DNA of 64,000 bases from Knoxdaviesia capensis (lineage: Eukaryota; Ascomycota; Sordariomycetes; Microascales; Gondwanamycetaceae): assembly GCA_001510575.1 (NCBI GenBank), contig LNGK01000002.1, forward strand, positions 1,848,144-1,912,143. The letters are read 5' to 3'. Every line of letters begins with the position of its first letter. The stretch's first letter is position 1. The notes under the pieces were generated by a model, which worked only from the letters and a program-made list of their open reading frames with translations, was not told where the DNA came from and made no database searches. Of this stretch, positions 49,890 to 63,800 are shown piece by piece. The position numbers were made by a program, and so were the translations under genes.

Positions 49890-51144
49890 CCCCCCCACCC
49901 CCCGTTGATACCTTCCATCTTCACCAACTCCGCTCTCGCTTCGTACCAATCACCTTTCTATGTATCAACCTGCTGACCCATATTTCTCCCCTTCCCATGA
50001 CGTCCGCGGCCCGCCCGTTCTGTCCTGTAACGCCGCTAATAGCAGACAGGACTGGGGCCATGGGAAGTTTGGATGGCGGTGTAGCGTCAACAGAAAAGGA
50101 AAATGGCATAAAACACTCCCCCTAGACGAGAGAGAGACAGAAAAAGAAAAAGGGCAAGTTCTTGCCCGCCGGTGGCGCGGGACCGGGGCTACAAACGCAT
50201 AGTAGCGTATGCAAAATGTGTGTGTGTGTGTGTGTGGAGATACAGCTACCTCCAGAAGTGAGCGAATGGCAATCTCTCCAGAACTGGTCCAAAAGAGGAG
50301 GTGTGCACCAGTCGAACCACCGCTATACCGAACTTGCATCCGGTTTGCAGCCCCTTCCCCCCTTTTTGGTTGCCTCATATCCAGTTTCAGAGGTACGCGT
50401 ATCTGCTTCTCCGAAGATAACAGAGACAGACAGAGTGTGTGTTCGTGTGTACGTGTGACCGTGTGTGTGCATGTGTACGTGTACGTGTACGTGATATAAT
50501 CCCCAACAGAGACCATAGAGGATCATTGACTGATACGGGCTCTCCAGTTACACTCCGCCCTAAGTGAGGGCATTGTTCATGCATGATGCATAGAGTAACA
50601 TGGTGTGGAAAGGAAGATGTGGATGCAGAAACGAAAAGGTGAGAGAAAATAGGGGAATGCAACTAAGCCATTGGCAGCCAGAAGACCAAGGGAGAAAATC
50701 CAGCCGGGTGGCCAAAAAGTCGACCAAGGAGAGTGGGGGAGGTGTGAGTGGAGAGAACAATTACTGTACTGAACATATACGCAGAGTGCATATATGTGGT
50801 GGTAGCTTCACACACAACGTGCAGACCGACAAACGGAAGAAGAGGGAGAGGGGACAAAATCACCTTTTCGGCTTCCAGGGAGGTGGTGTGGTCATGTGAG
50901 GTGAACTTGGATGGGGCTGATGGGCGGTCCGTGATAAGGGTTTCTGGAACCGTATCTCTGCGTGCCGAAAAGGATCGTCCATGGAATAGAAGCACACGCG
51001 GCGGAGGGAGGGATGGAGGATGGAAGGGGGACAAGGACGTATCAGCGCTCACCGTAGTACAGCACCATGTCAGCCTCCGATCGAAAGCAGCGAGTGTGAG
51101 GGTATAATGAACGAGATAGGTCAGTGGAGGGAATAGTAGAAGAT

Positions 51145-51169
51145 GGAGAGAGAGAGAGAGAGAGAGAGA
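51145..51169. repeat. (GA)n microsatellite
   Basis: About twelve GA units followed by a GAAAAG tail, inside non-coding DNA. Confidence 0.95.
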
Positions 51170-54100
51170 AGAAAAGAAACAGCGAGGAAACTCGGTTCCA
51201 AGAAGGGAAAGCCACCCCAAAGCACCATCTTGCAACCCAGCACAGGCCCGCCATCTCCTTCTCAGTCCTTCTCCTCTCACTCCTACTCACTGTCTCCCTC
51301 ACTTCCCCCTCTCTCTCTCTTCCCAACCCGCTCCCACTAACCTGTCTCATCCATCACACGGTCGCATTCGCTCGCCGTAAAAGCCCGCCCCCTCTGCATC
51401 TGGAAACGCTGTCCTCAAATAGGAACATAACCCCGTGCACTGTAACTCATCCAGCGTTGTTGTCTTCCTCCCCCTTCCATTCTCTCCCCGAGCCCTCTCT
51501 TGATCGCTTTTCCCGTCTCTCTTGTCCCGTGTCGACGTCCTCATCTACCCTCGCTCGTGGCCGTCTTTGCTTGTTCCTCTCGATTGGGTGGTGTGTAGTA
51601 GTGGTCACCATATTCGGCCGGCCCTTAATTTGGGAGAGGGGGAATCGGAGGAACGTGACAGTTCGCTGCATGTCGGCAGGTCGACATATGTCCGGGGCTT
51701 TGTCGACAGTAAGGGAACATCGCGGGTATTTCCTGTCTTGTCTAGGGCCACTGGCCATCCAAAAGAGCAGAGAACAAAAATTAATAAGAGGGATGTTGAT
51801 GTTAAGACACGGATACGAGTCCATTACCGCTTCAGTCAGGCGGCGGGGCCAACGCCCGCAAAGCCGCTCCTCCATCCACTTCCACCAAAGTATTCTTCAT
51901 CTAAGAAGGACGGGATGTTTTTTTTTATCTGTCTTTCTTCCCTTTGTTTCTTCATTCCTTCATTCCACTCACCTGCTGATGGTCTCGCTTGGCTCAATGT
52001 AACGAAACGAGCTGATGGAATCCTGGGAGAGGCCCTATAACGATCTTGGGCACTGGGAAGTGTGGGGAACAGCGTCGTATGGTATGCCACAGTCATGTCT
52101 AACGAAATCGTTGCTGCCTTACCCAGCTTCATCCTCTGCTCTCTTTGGTTGAAAAAAAAAATTCGCGTCCGCCTTCCTGCTGCATCTCACACTCGCCTCA
52201 TTTCCGACCTTCTAGTGGATATGTAGATTATGTTGCTAGAGGGGGCCTGATAAGTGTGCGAATGGTTATTGTGGTACGAGTGGAGAAGCGGCTGGCGTAA
52301 GAAATTCGCCGCTCCAAGGCCAACCCATCATGGACAAATGAAATGTTGGTGATACGGACGGGAGGGAGGGCTTGACGGGCGGTTCCAGGTGCTTGGTTTG
52401 CTGAAAGGGACTCTTAGCACACCGCGAACCAAAGGAAGCGCCGTGAACATCAAGTGGTGTGGACAGTGCCCAAGTATCAAGTGGCACTGCCTCGGCAGGG
52501 GGGAAAGATGTGTAGCAAACACATGTCGAATGAGCTGTCGTTAACCTTCGGTGAACGGTTGGTTCGTTGTTCCAGTAAACCGGCCACCACCTCCACAAGT
52601 TGGGGCTATAACTCTTTGGCCTTCGGGAAATAGGAAGCGTCTCTGGATATACATACCTAGGGTCAGCTTCGTCTGGGAGGGCAAACTGCATCGACGGATA
52701 CAGCCCCTGCCCAGCACATGTTATGCTAGTTAAGCAGGAGCCCAGCTACATAAAAATGGTGTTGGCCAGCATTTGCTATGAGAGCATCTGCTGTGTCAGT
52801 GCTCAGTCCTTCAGTGTCAGTGGTGTAGGCAGGGTTCGGCAAATCCAAAAGTGTGGCCTCAGAAGACCCAGCAAATAGGGAGAGGTGGCTGCCAGGCCAA
52901 GTGTTCCAAGCTGCCGGACCCAGGCTCCAGGGGGGTGTCTGGATGATATATATTGACGTGCATATAGTGTAAGTACTCCCGTTCGGTTTCGTTTCTTCCT
53001 GTTATCCATGTTAAGCTTCAAACCCTTCACTGATCATGATTATCCTTCTTATGCCTTATGATCATGTTCCTCTGTGATTATTCTCTCATTTTCCAGGGGC
53101 CGGCAAGAAACCAAGAGAGAGAGAGGAGAGGATAGGACTGGCGAAAGGCAAAAGGGTGGGTGGGTTAGATCAAAACGAACATTGGGTGCCATGAGAACAA
53201 AGGGTGTTCCCATTTTTTTCAGCTTCGAGAAGCAAACCCGCTTGTCAGCGACATGACAAAAAAACGAAATATGACCTGTCCCCTTCTCGTCACCATTGGC
53301 CGTGTAAGTCCGTATAAAACATGTCTCCATCGTGATGGGATGAATGGTGGGAAGGAAGCTTTGGTGTGGAGGAAAAAGCGATAAGTGCTAGTTCGAGCTG
53401 GTGCATCCTGTATAGATACAGCTCGTTTCATACCAGTCACAAAATCAACCAGTGAAGTTAAAGCGAGTGTGATGATCCCAGAGGTTGTTGGCCTTGAATT
53501 TGCCTGTTTCGATGCGTGGGAAACCCCCCCCCCCTTGATAAGTTCACCGACCATCTTACCTGAGCATGGCCGTAAAGACTGTCGTTCCGACCTTGGCCTC
53601 AAAGCCTGTCTCGGTTCCGATGAGTGTTGCAATCCATCCTTTGAGCAGTGGAGAGGAGAGTTGAATAAATTAGGCAGGGCGCCGGAGTAATCGGAGAGGA
53701 GGAGAGGAGGGGAGAAGAAGAAAAAGCCCTCTTCTGATATAGTAGATAATCAGATATCAATCGGGTCCGAGTTTGAACTAGTGGCGTTGATTGATCCTTT
53801 TCCTGGCGTCGAGAATCCTGTGGGCCGTTTATTTGCAACATAATGTGCCTTGTTCCATTTCCCCCGCTGGCTGATAGGGCCTAGGCTTGCCCCTATCATG
53901 GTCCGAGTTCTCATGATCAAACTGGTCGGCGTTAGTTGCATTCCAGACACCGTATCCAGTCTGTCGGAAATCTCGTCAGTGCGAGAAAAAAGGAAATATA
54001 GATAGGGAAAAGACGGGAAGCAAAAATTGTTGATTTCCCAGCAAAAATCCCGGCATTTTGGGTCAGCCAGCCACAGCTCCAAACCTAAAAGACTAACCTC

Positions 54101-54386
54101 GCTGTGTTCTTGAGCTGGCGGGGTGGAAGGGGGAAGAATGAGGGAAAAAGCGGCTGGGATCAAACTTACCAGGCTATTCCCTGCAATGTTGTGTGTCCGT
54201 GAACCAGTAAATCTTCCGCCATGGCACACCACCCAGAAAACGGGTCAGTGGTCAGTCGTCCGCCGTCGGTAAGCGTTTGTCTGGTCTGCCGGCTGGGCGT
54301 CTTCTTCTTTCTCTCTTTTGTCTCCCCCTCTCCCTCTCGGTTGTGTGAGGAAACCAGAAGTCCCATCTCCTTCAAGTCCTACCCTT

Positions 54387-54410
54387 GTACTGTACAGTAC
54401 TGTACAGTAC
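54387..54410. repeat. GTAC palindrome cluster B
   Basis: Two overlapping perfect copies of GTACTGTACAGTAC (54387-54400 and 54397-54410). Shorter relatives lie at about 54645, 54875 and 54930. Confidence 0.95.
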
Positions 54411-56330
54411 ACGCAGCTCGCACCACAAGCTGTGGAGTATCAGGATCATCATGTTGGCATGTATCACCCTAGACCGACTCGCGTGTGGATAAGGAAGCGA
54501 AGGTTCCGGGAGGAGGAGGGAAGGTTGGTTTGATACTTGCCTACACGCAGTGTGACGAGATAGGCCCTCGCTAAGCCTTTTCCCAAACGCTCCCGTATCT
54601 TCCGCCCGGGCACCCAGTCTGTTTTGAATTCAGTCTCATGCACTATGTACAGTATTTATGTTAATACACCTACACAAAATGCACATGGACTTCTTCGTTG
54701 GTGTATCATCATCGACTTTCGGTAACAAGGCCCTGCTGCTGCGATTGCGAAGGGGTGGTGTGGTACCTTTTTGGGTTAGCTCCAACTCAAAGGTCAGCCC
54801 AAGAAAATCAGACGTATGGGAGCAGAGGCGAAACCAGGGTTAGAAAAAAGAGAATGCTCAAGGATTTCGTTATATGTACTGTACTCGTATGTCAAATCCA
54901 TGACATTGTCGTGCCATAGCAACTAATACTGTACATATGTGCCCCGTCACATACCGATCAGAAATCGAAAGAAATCAAAATAATGTCCAAGAAATGGGGG
55001 TGAAAGGTGGTGGTGGTTGTGCAAGCAACGTACGGAGAAGAGATATAGACAGGTCTAGGATTCTTCTTCATTTCAGCTGAACTCTATTCAATCGCGCGTT
55101 CTTTGGGGGGAAGGGGGGGAGACTTACTCGCTGAAATTATTGTAACTTCGTTAAAAAAGAATATGTGGGTAACTTCTGCTCCATTCGGTTTCCAGCTTGG
55201 CAAAGAGACAAACAACCATAAAACTTTGCTCCCGGCTAGCCAGGCCAAGGGGGCAGACTGGCTGAGCAGAAGCCAGTCCCGCAGCATCTGCGTGTTAGTC
55301 CCAGGTCTATTCGTAGTATGTATCATAAGTATGATACATACGTAACGCGTTGCTGTCTCCCATCAAGAAAATATTTAGCCGTCTCGGTACCGGCCTTCTC
55401 GGCTCCACACAGGAAAAGCCATTTCGCATTGATTGATTCCGCGGGTTTTCTTTCTTCGACCGAATCAGTAAATCTCCCAGCCGATGCGCGGCTGTGTGGG
55501 GAGATTTAATTGGATTAGGTTGGCGACAGTGAGAGTAGCAAGCGGCGTTCTGGAGGAAAATACCCCAACAGTGGCAGAACCGGACGAATCTGAGGCCCGT
55601 AGACACGGAAAGAAAGTCAAGCTTGAAACTCTCTTCGGTCGGCGAGCTCTAATCGTTTGAATTTTCCAAGTGAATTCTCTTTTCGTTAGCAACTTGCATA
55701 AAAAGTTCTTGCCCGCCAGCAACACTGGACCCCATATATAACTTCCAGTTCCCATATAGACACAGGAAGGAGGCCCGTCGCCGTCTATATATGAGTTGAT
55801 TCCAACCAAATCAAAGGGTATTGTATCTTTTTTTTTCTGGGCTTGTATAACTATCGATCTGTAACTCACATTAAAAGTTCCACGTGAATAAAGCACACAT
55901 CAACGTCGCTCTCTGTTCTTGCCCATGGTATGCGTGACACCAGTGCTCTGGGTCAGAAGTCTAAATGAGGCGTGAACAATTGCTCTGGGGGTCCACCACC
56001 ATGAAACTGACAAATCAGTGGGGCAATCGCCATACACAAAAATGAAAGTGTGCGAAGCAGGGTTGCATTCCAGTGTCTTCAGCGGTTCAGACGGCGGTTA
56101 AGAATGGAATCGGAGCCGCTTCCCTGTAACGAGGCCAGGAAGCCCCGAATATGGGATGAAAGTTGTCTATGGAGCAAATCAGGACTGGATTAGCAGAGGC
56201 AACAAAGAGCATTGGTGAGAATGAAGTTCATCGCCGGGATACACTTGAATCAGAAGTCCTAGCATCGTGGGCGTGGCACTTGAACAAAAAACCACAGGTA
56301 CAGTAGTTCGTTTGCCAACAACAAAAAATA

Positions 56331-56348
56331 AAATAAAATAAAATAAAA
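56331..56348. repeat. AAAAT pentanucleotide repeat
   Basis: About four units of AAAAT. A second short array of the same unit lies at 58271-58291. Confidence 0.9.
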
Positions 56349-58997
56349 GTCCCGCGCCACCGGGATGCATGCAAATTCCTGCTAATACTCACATTCCCAT
56401 GCCTGCATGTCAGTTATGCACGCAGATGGATGGTGGATGGAAGTCAGTCGCGATATTAGTCGGGTCCCTCATCAGATCAATGGATCCAAATTATGGGGTA
56501 ACTTGTCGGGGCCTTTCTTCAAGAAATAGAGCGCCAACATGATCTCCAAACAGCGCGCCTCCAGAGAAAATCTTACCTGTCCAGAAACTCAACGTGAGCT
56601 TCATGATCATTAGCCTTATGCCTTCTCTCTTGCCTTTTTCCCCCCTTCCTTTCTTTGTCTTCCTTTTCGCGAAACAGATGCCCCTGCTAGACTGGTAATC
56701 TGGGTGTAAGTGGATACGAGACCTAGACAGCAGCAAATATCTCCACCAATTCCGAGGGTCCCATGTCTTTTTCTGATGATATTCTGGTGGAGGGGCAAGA
56801 TACCTAGTGAACGGACATTGTGTGTTAGGGGTCAGCATGGTTTATCCAGCTTGCTTGCCTGCTTCGACCAGGACAAGTCAATTGGCGCAAAAAGCGGGAG
56901 GGCCCTAAGTTGGGCCTTGAAACTGAACTGATTCCAAGACCATGGCCTCGGAATTGTTGCTTCTCTCTGCAGGCCTCGTCCAACCACACCCCCAGCCAGA
57001 AATCTGGGTGGCTTTCGGGGAGGGGAGAGACAGATACTCACAAAGTTCCCTCCCTCCCACAATCAACTACCATGCCACCACAGTGTGTATCTTCCACGAT
57101 GGCGGAAGGGCGAATTCGAAGCAGTGGAACCCTCAGCGAGAATCTTCAAGTCCATGTCTTTGCATGAATCTCAGGATTGGCAAGCCAGCTAACAAAGGCA
57201 CCTCAGTCTCCCCACACCCCCATCAATTGGTTGGCTCACGCAGGACACGCCCCCCCGTCTCCATCTTAGGGTATCTTTGTTCCCGCTTCACTGAAGTCAG
57301 AAATCCCGCTTGAGGGCAACAACAAGAAGCTGAACCGTTTCTGCGGAGTCGAACAGTTAGGTGTGCCCACAAATAATGAATATTCTTCTGTTCATGCGAG
57401 GTCGAACTTAGCAAAGGTCTTCCACAAGAAGTGGTATAGCAGCCTAGGAGCAACTAGAGGCTTTCTGTTGTCCCAGAGCGAATGAGAGAAAGTCCTTTTG
57501 GATTTTTTCTACCCTTTTCGCACATGTGTAGGACACAGTCCATACAACTGTAAGCCACATCAGGTCTCGGATGCTCTCACTCGACCTGAGCATTTCGCTG
57601 CCAGGATACTCCAAAGAGTCACTTGCCATGCTAGTATACAGAGAATTCAAGTCAGTCAAGCTAAGAACGATATGCCAGAAAGGCGTTCTGGTAGCTCACC
57701 GGTTGTCGTTCCCATTCAACGGGCGATATAAATTTGCAGAAGACAAAATTGCCCCTCTCGTCAATGCCCACTGCCGGGCGCCACATGGAAGTCCAAGAAT
57801 CGAGGGACGAAATCGGGAGACACGGTTTCTCCGACCCGACGGTGGCAACAGCCAACAAGCCCTTTTTGACCTGGCGTCAGTAATATCACTCGGTCAGGTT
57901 CGGTTTCAACAAAGGTTAATGATGTAAAAGTCATAGCAATCCGTGGTTCGCATTTGTAGCAAAAAGAAAAAAAAAAAAAAAAGCCAACGGGTGGAGGGAA
58001 AAGCCAGTTCCGAAAGTCATAAATGCCCTCCGATAATATTAGATCATGACTTCCAAAAACCAAGATAGAAAGTCAAGCACGACTCCATAGAATTTACCCA
58101 CTCATACGAACAAAGCGGTCGTTGATGATCAGCAACATACCTTCTTGTAGCGTAAACAGAACTTGCAGGTGTCTCTTGGGACGAGCTTCCATTGTTGGCA
58201 AATAAACTTACGCAAGGAACGGGAATAGTGTCATCGACCTCGACCTCAGCAAGCGAATTAATTTCGCAGAAACAAAATAAAATAAAATAAATGGCCTCAT
58301 CGGGGATCATCGAGGCACTGGAGACACCTAGAAGAAGGATAGTATAGGGTGTGAGGCAACCATAAACGCCAAGGATCACTGGAGTCCCATCACGGGGGGG
58401 TGGGTGTGAGCGTTTCCAAGTACCCAATGCAAAAGTCTCTGACAATGGGAATGGCTCCACATCCCTCATACAGTGGGCTCTCAATTTACCTGTTAGACAC
58501 GGCAGCCGCCGCAAGGTCAGCGTTCTTGACCACTTACTTGATTTTGAAAAGCTGGAACTCCCGCCCCTCCTTGTTTCGCTCCAAAGAACGCGAATGCCGT
58601 GCCTGTAGATACACAGAGGGCCCGGTTGGCCGCTTGAATGGGACATATATTGGCCGATGTGTCTAAGTGGCCAGTATCATTGGCAGCGCCTTCGGCCGAC
58701 TTTCAATATTTTTTTGAAGAACAGAATCGGGTGTCTGTTTCTTAAACACACCTATGTTTGGCTATTCAGTCAGCTCCGCATAAAATCACCCAGTGTTCCA
58801 CGACCATAGCTGGAAAAAAAAAAGAATTTCCCCAAAAAAAGAAATAGGGGGAGGAAGACAGCATCAAGCATATCAACACACAACACAACCAACTTACCAT
58901 CGACAACGCTTCATTTCCTCTATTGGTCTTCGGTGCAGATAGAGGAAAATTCTCAGCATCCCTTATATTTTCTTTGCCTTATTTTTTGTCTTCAAAT

Positions 58998-60811
58998 ATG
59001 CCGTCGTCCAGGTATGTTCGACAGGAGTGGTCCCGAACAGCTGTCGGTTGATTTGATGCCTTTTAACACCCAATTTTGATATCCCGCAGGTCTTCGGGGT
59101 TTGTTGATCCCGCAACGGTGCCAGCGGACGACGAATTTTTCGACACCATCTGGGTTCACTCGAGAGAATTTCAAAAGTATGCAGTTCAGAACAGAATATA
59201 CTTTGAACCCATTGACGAGGTATAGTCATATCATCGCGGTGTCAAGAATCTAGTGAAGCAAAGGCGTTAGTCTCCGCATCGTGTCTCAGGAGGTGGTCTT
59301 CGTTCCTAATTACCACTTGCCAACTCTTACAGGATGAGGTCGACAGACTTGCCATCATGCATGGAATGCTTTGCACGGTATTTCAAAACAGGTTGATATT
59401 TCCTCCGGTTTCTTCTCCTCAAAGAATTCTCGAATGCGGACTTGGAGCCGGAAACTGGGCTATAGGCGTTGCCGAGCAGCACCCAGCTTGCAGCGTAGGT
59501 GTACCTTGAGGCGAAGTGTTCTCCAAAGTCGGCAACATCCTAACACGCAAATCAAAAACTCTAGGTTGTTGGAATTGACGTTAGTCCACACATGTACCCC
59601 GAAGTGTATCCGGACAACCTTGATCCACAGATTGATGACTTGAACAAGAGGTAGGAGAACGGTTTGTCAGTACGGTATAAACGGGAGGAACTGGAATATA
59701 CTAACGAAAATGGTCTGCGATCCTATTTCATCCGGAATTAGATTCACATTTCCTTCGAACCACTTCGACCTCGTTCATAGTCAGATGATGTCGGGTGGAA
59801 TTCACAAAGCCAGATGGAGAGACTATATTCGCGACATATATCGAGTCACTCGGCCCGGTGGATGGGTTCAAATGGTGGAAATGTACTTAAACCCACAATC
59901 GGACAACGACACCCTGACACACGGTAAGCGACGCATTCCCTTCATCAGAAAGAGATGGTTGGCGAGAATATTGTCAGTGTACTAACGTGTGCTGCCCAAC
60001 CTCCCTGTTTCTCCCGGATGCTGCTCTCACCAGACCATGCACTCCGACGGTGGTCTCGGCGATACTTTTCCAGCATAGAAGAGCACAAGGAGCCCCGTGC
60101 AGCCCTCAGCCTGGAATCATGGCTGAGAAGAGCCGGGTTCGAAGGGGTGGAAACCCGGAAGATATCGCTACCAATGAGTGGGTGGCCAACGGGTAAGCAA
60201 CGATCATTCCGAACAGGGCAGCAGCAGGCCAATCCTCAGAACAATATCTGAATTCTGTTACTGACAAACCGCCGGCTCCGAGTTGGCTGCAACGAATAGG
60301 GGAACATGAGAATGCCATCGGCGTCGCGAACCGAGACAACGTCCAACGGATGTTAGCCAGTCTGGCAATCTACCCGTTCACTGAGCTTCTGGGGTATGTG
60401 AACCACATTCTGTCTGGCCTAAAAGCGTCCTCAAATCTTGTCAGCCACGCAAATCAAGCCATATACTGATCATTGTGTTGGGGATTCAGAATGTCAATCA
60501 CCGATGTGCAGTTGCTGGTGGCTCAGGCACGGAACGAAGCCGATAATCCATCATACAAGGCATGTATATCAAGGACATTGGTGGGGGGTATGGCTCTGTT
60601 ATTCAGTGATCATGTTAGCTAACAAGTTGATGAGTCGTTTCAATCCGCTTCCACAGGCATACTTTCCTCTGTGAGTCCGGCCCTCATTTGCCATTGTTTG
60701 CATCCCTGTACTCGTCTGTGACCAAGTACTGTCAATCAAGAGCCGTAACTGACAACACATAACAGATATGTTTGCATCGGACGCAAACCACAGCCGTCCT
60801 CTCGCTCCTAG
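58998..60811 (+). CDS. SAM-dependent methyltransferase (class I, LaeA-like), 10 exons
   Basis: A class I methyltransferase of the kind common near fungal secondary-metabolite genes; the substrate is unknown. I join exons 58998-59011, 59090-59219, 59333-59494, 59565-59650, 59742-59923, 60034-60192, 60300-60393, 60490-60559, 60657-60670 and 60766-60811, which give an intact 318-residue frame. The SAM-binding glycine loop ILECGLGAGNW lies at about residues 82-92, followed by VVGIDVSP (motif II), SNHFDLVHSQ (motif IV region) and RPGGWVQMVE (post-motif region), then RMLASLAIYPFTELLG and the C-terminal AYFPLYVCIGRKP block typical of this family. Branch sites (ACTAACG, TACTGAC, GCTAAC) precede most acceptors. 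The eighth intron needs a GC donor (AAG|GCATGT). Third codon positions are mixed, unlike the C-rich neighbours. The intron before exon 7 has a weak pyrimidine tract and is the least certain join. Confidence 0.8.
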
Positions 60812-63800
60812 AAGTGTATAGAACTTCATAGTGTCATCATCCGTCGCTTGTCAGTTAAATAGTGGTGGCCACATCTCGGGTGTCATGCGGGGGTTATTGA
60901 AGGCGTAGGTCAGAGATTAGTGGCCGCTTTGGTGAACCAGCAGCGAACAAGAGAAGCCGGGACCGAAATGCCTCTTTTTCCTGTCTTCGCGGTTGTGGTT
61001 CTGACAAGATTTCTTGAGATGGATTCCTTTTTTTTTCTCGGCTGGGCCCTTTTCCCCCTCCCCGAATTGCATTGCTCAGCTTATCGTTTCATGGCATCAT
61101 TGCCTAGATGTGGTTGGTAGTCTATCGAAGGTTTCTCGTTTCCCATAGCACGTCATCGATTGTGTTAGGGTCTGGCTGGGCATCGTCCACGGGATCCAGA
61201 TTGATCAACTACACGCCAAGTTAGCATTGGCAGCCACCAGTGTCTAGACACAATTGGCAGTATTTTGCAGCAAATAGTTCAGCACAAATCAGGTAGCTTT
61301 TTCGCTGCTTGGTTAAACACATACCACACATTATGTCTAGCTTCTCCTTTCCCGCAATATCCACCAACAGTGCAGCAGAGTACCGCTCGAAAAAGCCCCC
61401 GACAGATGATATCAGCGAAGATACCGTGGAACGGCCCACTCAGTTTCACATTGATGGTATAAGAAGAGAGATATCAGACACGATAGGAAGATGGAGGCTC
61501 ATGGCTGGCGGAGTATGGTGAAGTGAGGAGGTGTATAATCTTGGGATCGACATACTCCCGAGGGTCGATCTTTTCTGAAGATCCGCAGGGTATGAAAAAG
61601 GACAAGAGAGGATAAAAAGGATGATAGAGAGAGAGATGGGGAGATTGAGCCGAGATCAGGAGAGGGGGGGAAAAGAAGTGAGGATGTCATGAAGAGGGAA
61701 CAAAGGCCGAAAGTGAGGGGGAGGAAAAGCGCCTGACATGTCGGAATGTTCCAGATTCTGTGGGAAAGACGGAAGGTCCAATGGGATGTCCGCAGTGGAA
61801 GGAGCGCGGCAGGCGGGAAGCTGGAAGGAGCAAGAGATGCATATACAGTGTCTATATCTGCAGTTACTGGCAGTTGAAACCACTGGCTGCCTTTGTCCTC
61901 ATTCGCTCCTTCCACCCGTCTCTAGGCAAGAGACTGCTATATCTGGCGGCTCCTGCCAATTATTGCGGGCTGCACTTTCCCCGGGAGAACAGGACGAGAC
62001 GCTGTGAGCAGGACCCCATTCACCCCAGCAGCACGACAAAAAGGACACATTCGGCAAGACCGTCTAGTTGCATTGGGGAGTTCCAGGAAAGAGCGTCACG
62101 GAGTCGATCCTTCCCGTGCTGGTTGACGCATGTGGTGAAGGGATATGAGATTAACGGGGCATGGCGCATTAACGAGACTTGGAAAAAAGCCAGAAGAATA
62201 AGCGATATCCCATTCAACGGCATCTAAGTGTGGAAATCCACCCGGAACAGTATGTGGACAGGAGTGACGGCGATGGATTGCCCGCACACGGAATTAACAG
62301 CAATTTGGCAGAGTTCTGGGGAGAAAACAGGGAAATTCGTGCTTGAGCCAGAAAAAAAAAGGTCTCAGTGGCCACCCAAAAATAAAATACTACAGAATTC
62401 AAGGGCGGGCTGACCTTTGGGAGAGTGAAATTTCCCCTCGCTGGTTATGTGGCCTATGTCTTTTGCAGAAAATCTTTGCTGTCGTTACCGACAGTCTGGG
62501 TAGGCTCATTTCCCGTATGTGTGATTTCTCAAGCTTGGCCTGAATGGACCGCTTTGTCTCCCTATTTTTGGGTCCTGTGAGAAATTGAACAAAAATCCCC
62601 CCTTTCCTTCGCGGGAGCCGCGCCCGAAATGAACTGGGACTTGTATATGTCACGTTTAATATCGATGTGAGGGGAAAATTACGCGCATTTGAGGGTTTTG
62701 TGGCGGAGGTCGTGGTGATGAATCTGTCGTGGTGGCCAGCCTTGCCCCTACATGAGGAGCCCTATGGGGACAGCCAAACAAAGACTGGTTAGACGCGAAA
62801 AGGCTGAGGGCCATCAGGGCACGGAAGATGACGGCACAGAATCACAGCAGTCCCTACAAGGTGAGATAAGATGTACCGGGAGTACAAACAGAAACAGTCA
62901 CAGGTTCCAGCCCGGTCCTATCTCCGCAACCTTCATCGGGTGGGCTACGACGTCAATGTTCAACTGCTCGGCCAAACCATACCTTACCTCTTTACCTGGT
63001 TAGAAATCCCATGCCAGGGTTGGATTCGCCTGGATCTAAAACCGCCTCTGATCTGATCTCCAATATACTTCGTGGGGACCTGACGCTGCTTCTAAGAAGT
63101 GACTGCTTGTCGTCATTCGGGTCAAGGACGTTGGGGACCGTGAGGTGTCAAGACGGCCTGATAAGATAAGTCCAAGATTCCCCGTTTGTGTGCACTCGCG
63201 CCTGCCCGCGCATATATATGCACGAGGTATCTTTCGGTCAGAACTAGATACCAGCCCCAGACTTACAGTTGTCTTATGAACCCCACGAGCAAGGAACCAA
63301 CTGAAACGGTGGCCCCGCCGTCTCTACAGTAAAGCAAGTCAATCAGGGAGCAGCACAACTGCCACTATTAGCACGGAACACGGCATTGAGACAGAAAAGG
63401 TCAGTCATACTCTTCATACGTCACCGTAAGGCAAAGATCCAAGGGTCTTCACTAGTCTACAGTACTGATATCCTCCAGATCTAGGCCCCTCTTGAGATTT
63501 GCGGTCCCTGTCCGAACGTCCTGGAGAGGTGGTCCGCCGTCTTCGTTGTTGTCTCAGCTTTTTTCTCCGCCTTTTCTTTCTCGTTCCTTTCCACCTTCAG
63601 TGGTGGCACAAGTGGGTGGCTCCGGGTGGGGGATAAACCACCGGTTATAACCAAGGAAACGGACGCATGCGCCAACGTATGCCCAAGCAGTTACCTACCG
63701 GCCAGCCAAGGCGCGTGCGCGCATCTGTCACTTCTATATGTTCCTTATCTATTGCTCCCGGCACGGGCATTAGGATGAGTTAGTCCAGATAACTGCAGTT

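Larger units (their letters stand above)
47644..58997. other. 11.4-kb gene-poor region
   Basis: No gene that I can support. Content: purine-rich plus strand at about 48440-49280, (TA)n(TG)n at 49429-49462, assembly gap 49861-49889, TG/ACGTGT runs at about 50216-50236 and 50428-50492, (GA)n at 51145-51169, GTAC palindromes at 54387-54410 and singles near 54645-54940, and AAAAT repeats at 56331-56348 and 58271-58291. The longest open frame, 51124-52002 (+), starts in the GA repeat and is low in complexity. Frames at 56942-57313 (+), 57571-57927 (+) and 58044-58646 (-) are open but show no family motif. Confidence 0.5.

Noticed and set aside
51124..52002. Longest unassigned open frame (292 codons, plus strand)
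   Set aside because: It begins inside a GA microsatellite, is of low complexity, lacks C-ending codon bias and shows no domain.
56942..57313. 123-codon plus-strand frame starting MASELLLLSAG
   Set aside because: It looks protein-like, but no motif, splice signal or homologue is known to me, and codon use is neutral.
58044..58646. 200-codon minus-strand frame upstream of the methyltransferase
   Set aside because: Composition is random-like, it spans an AAAAT repeat, and the opposite strand is also open.
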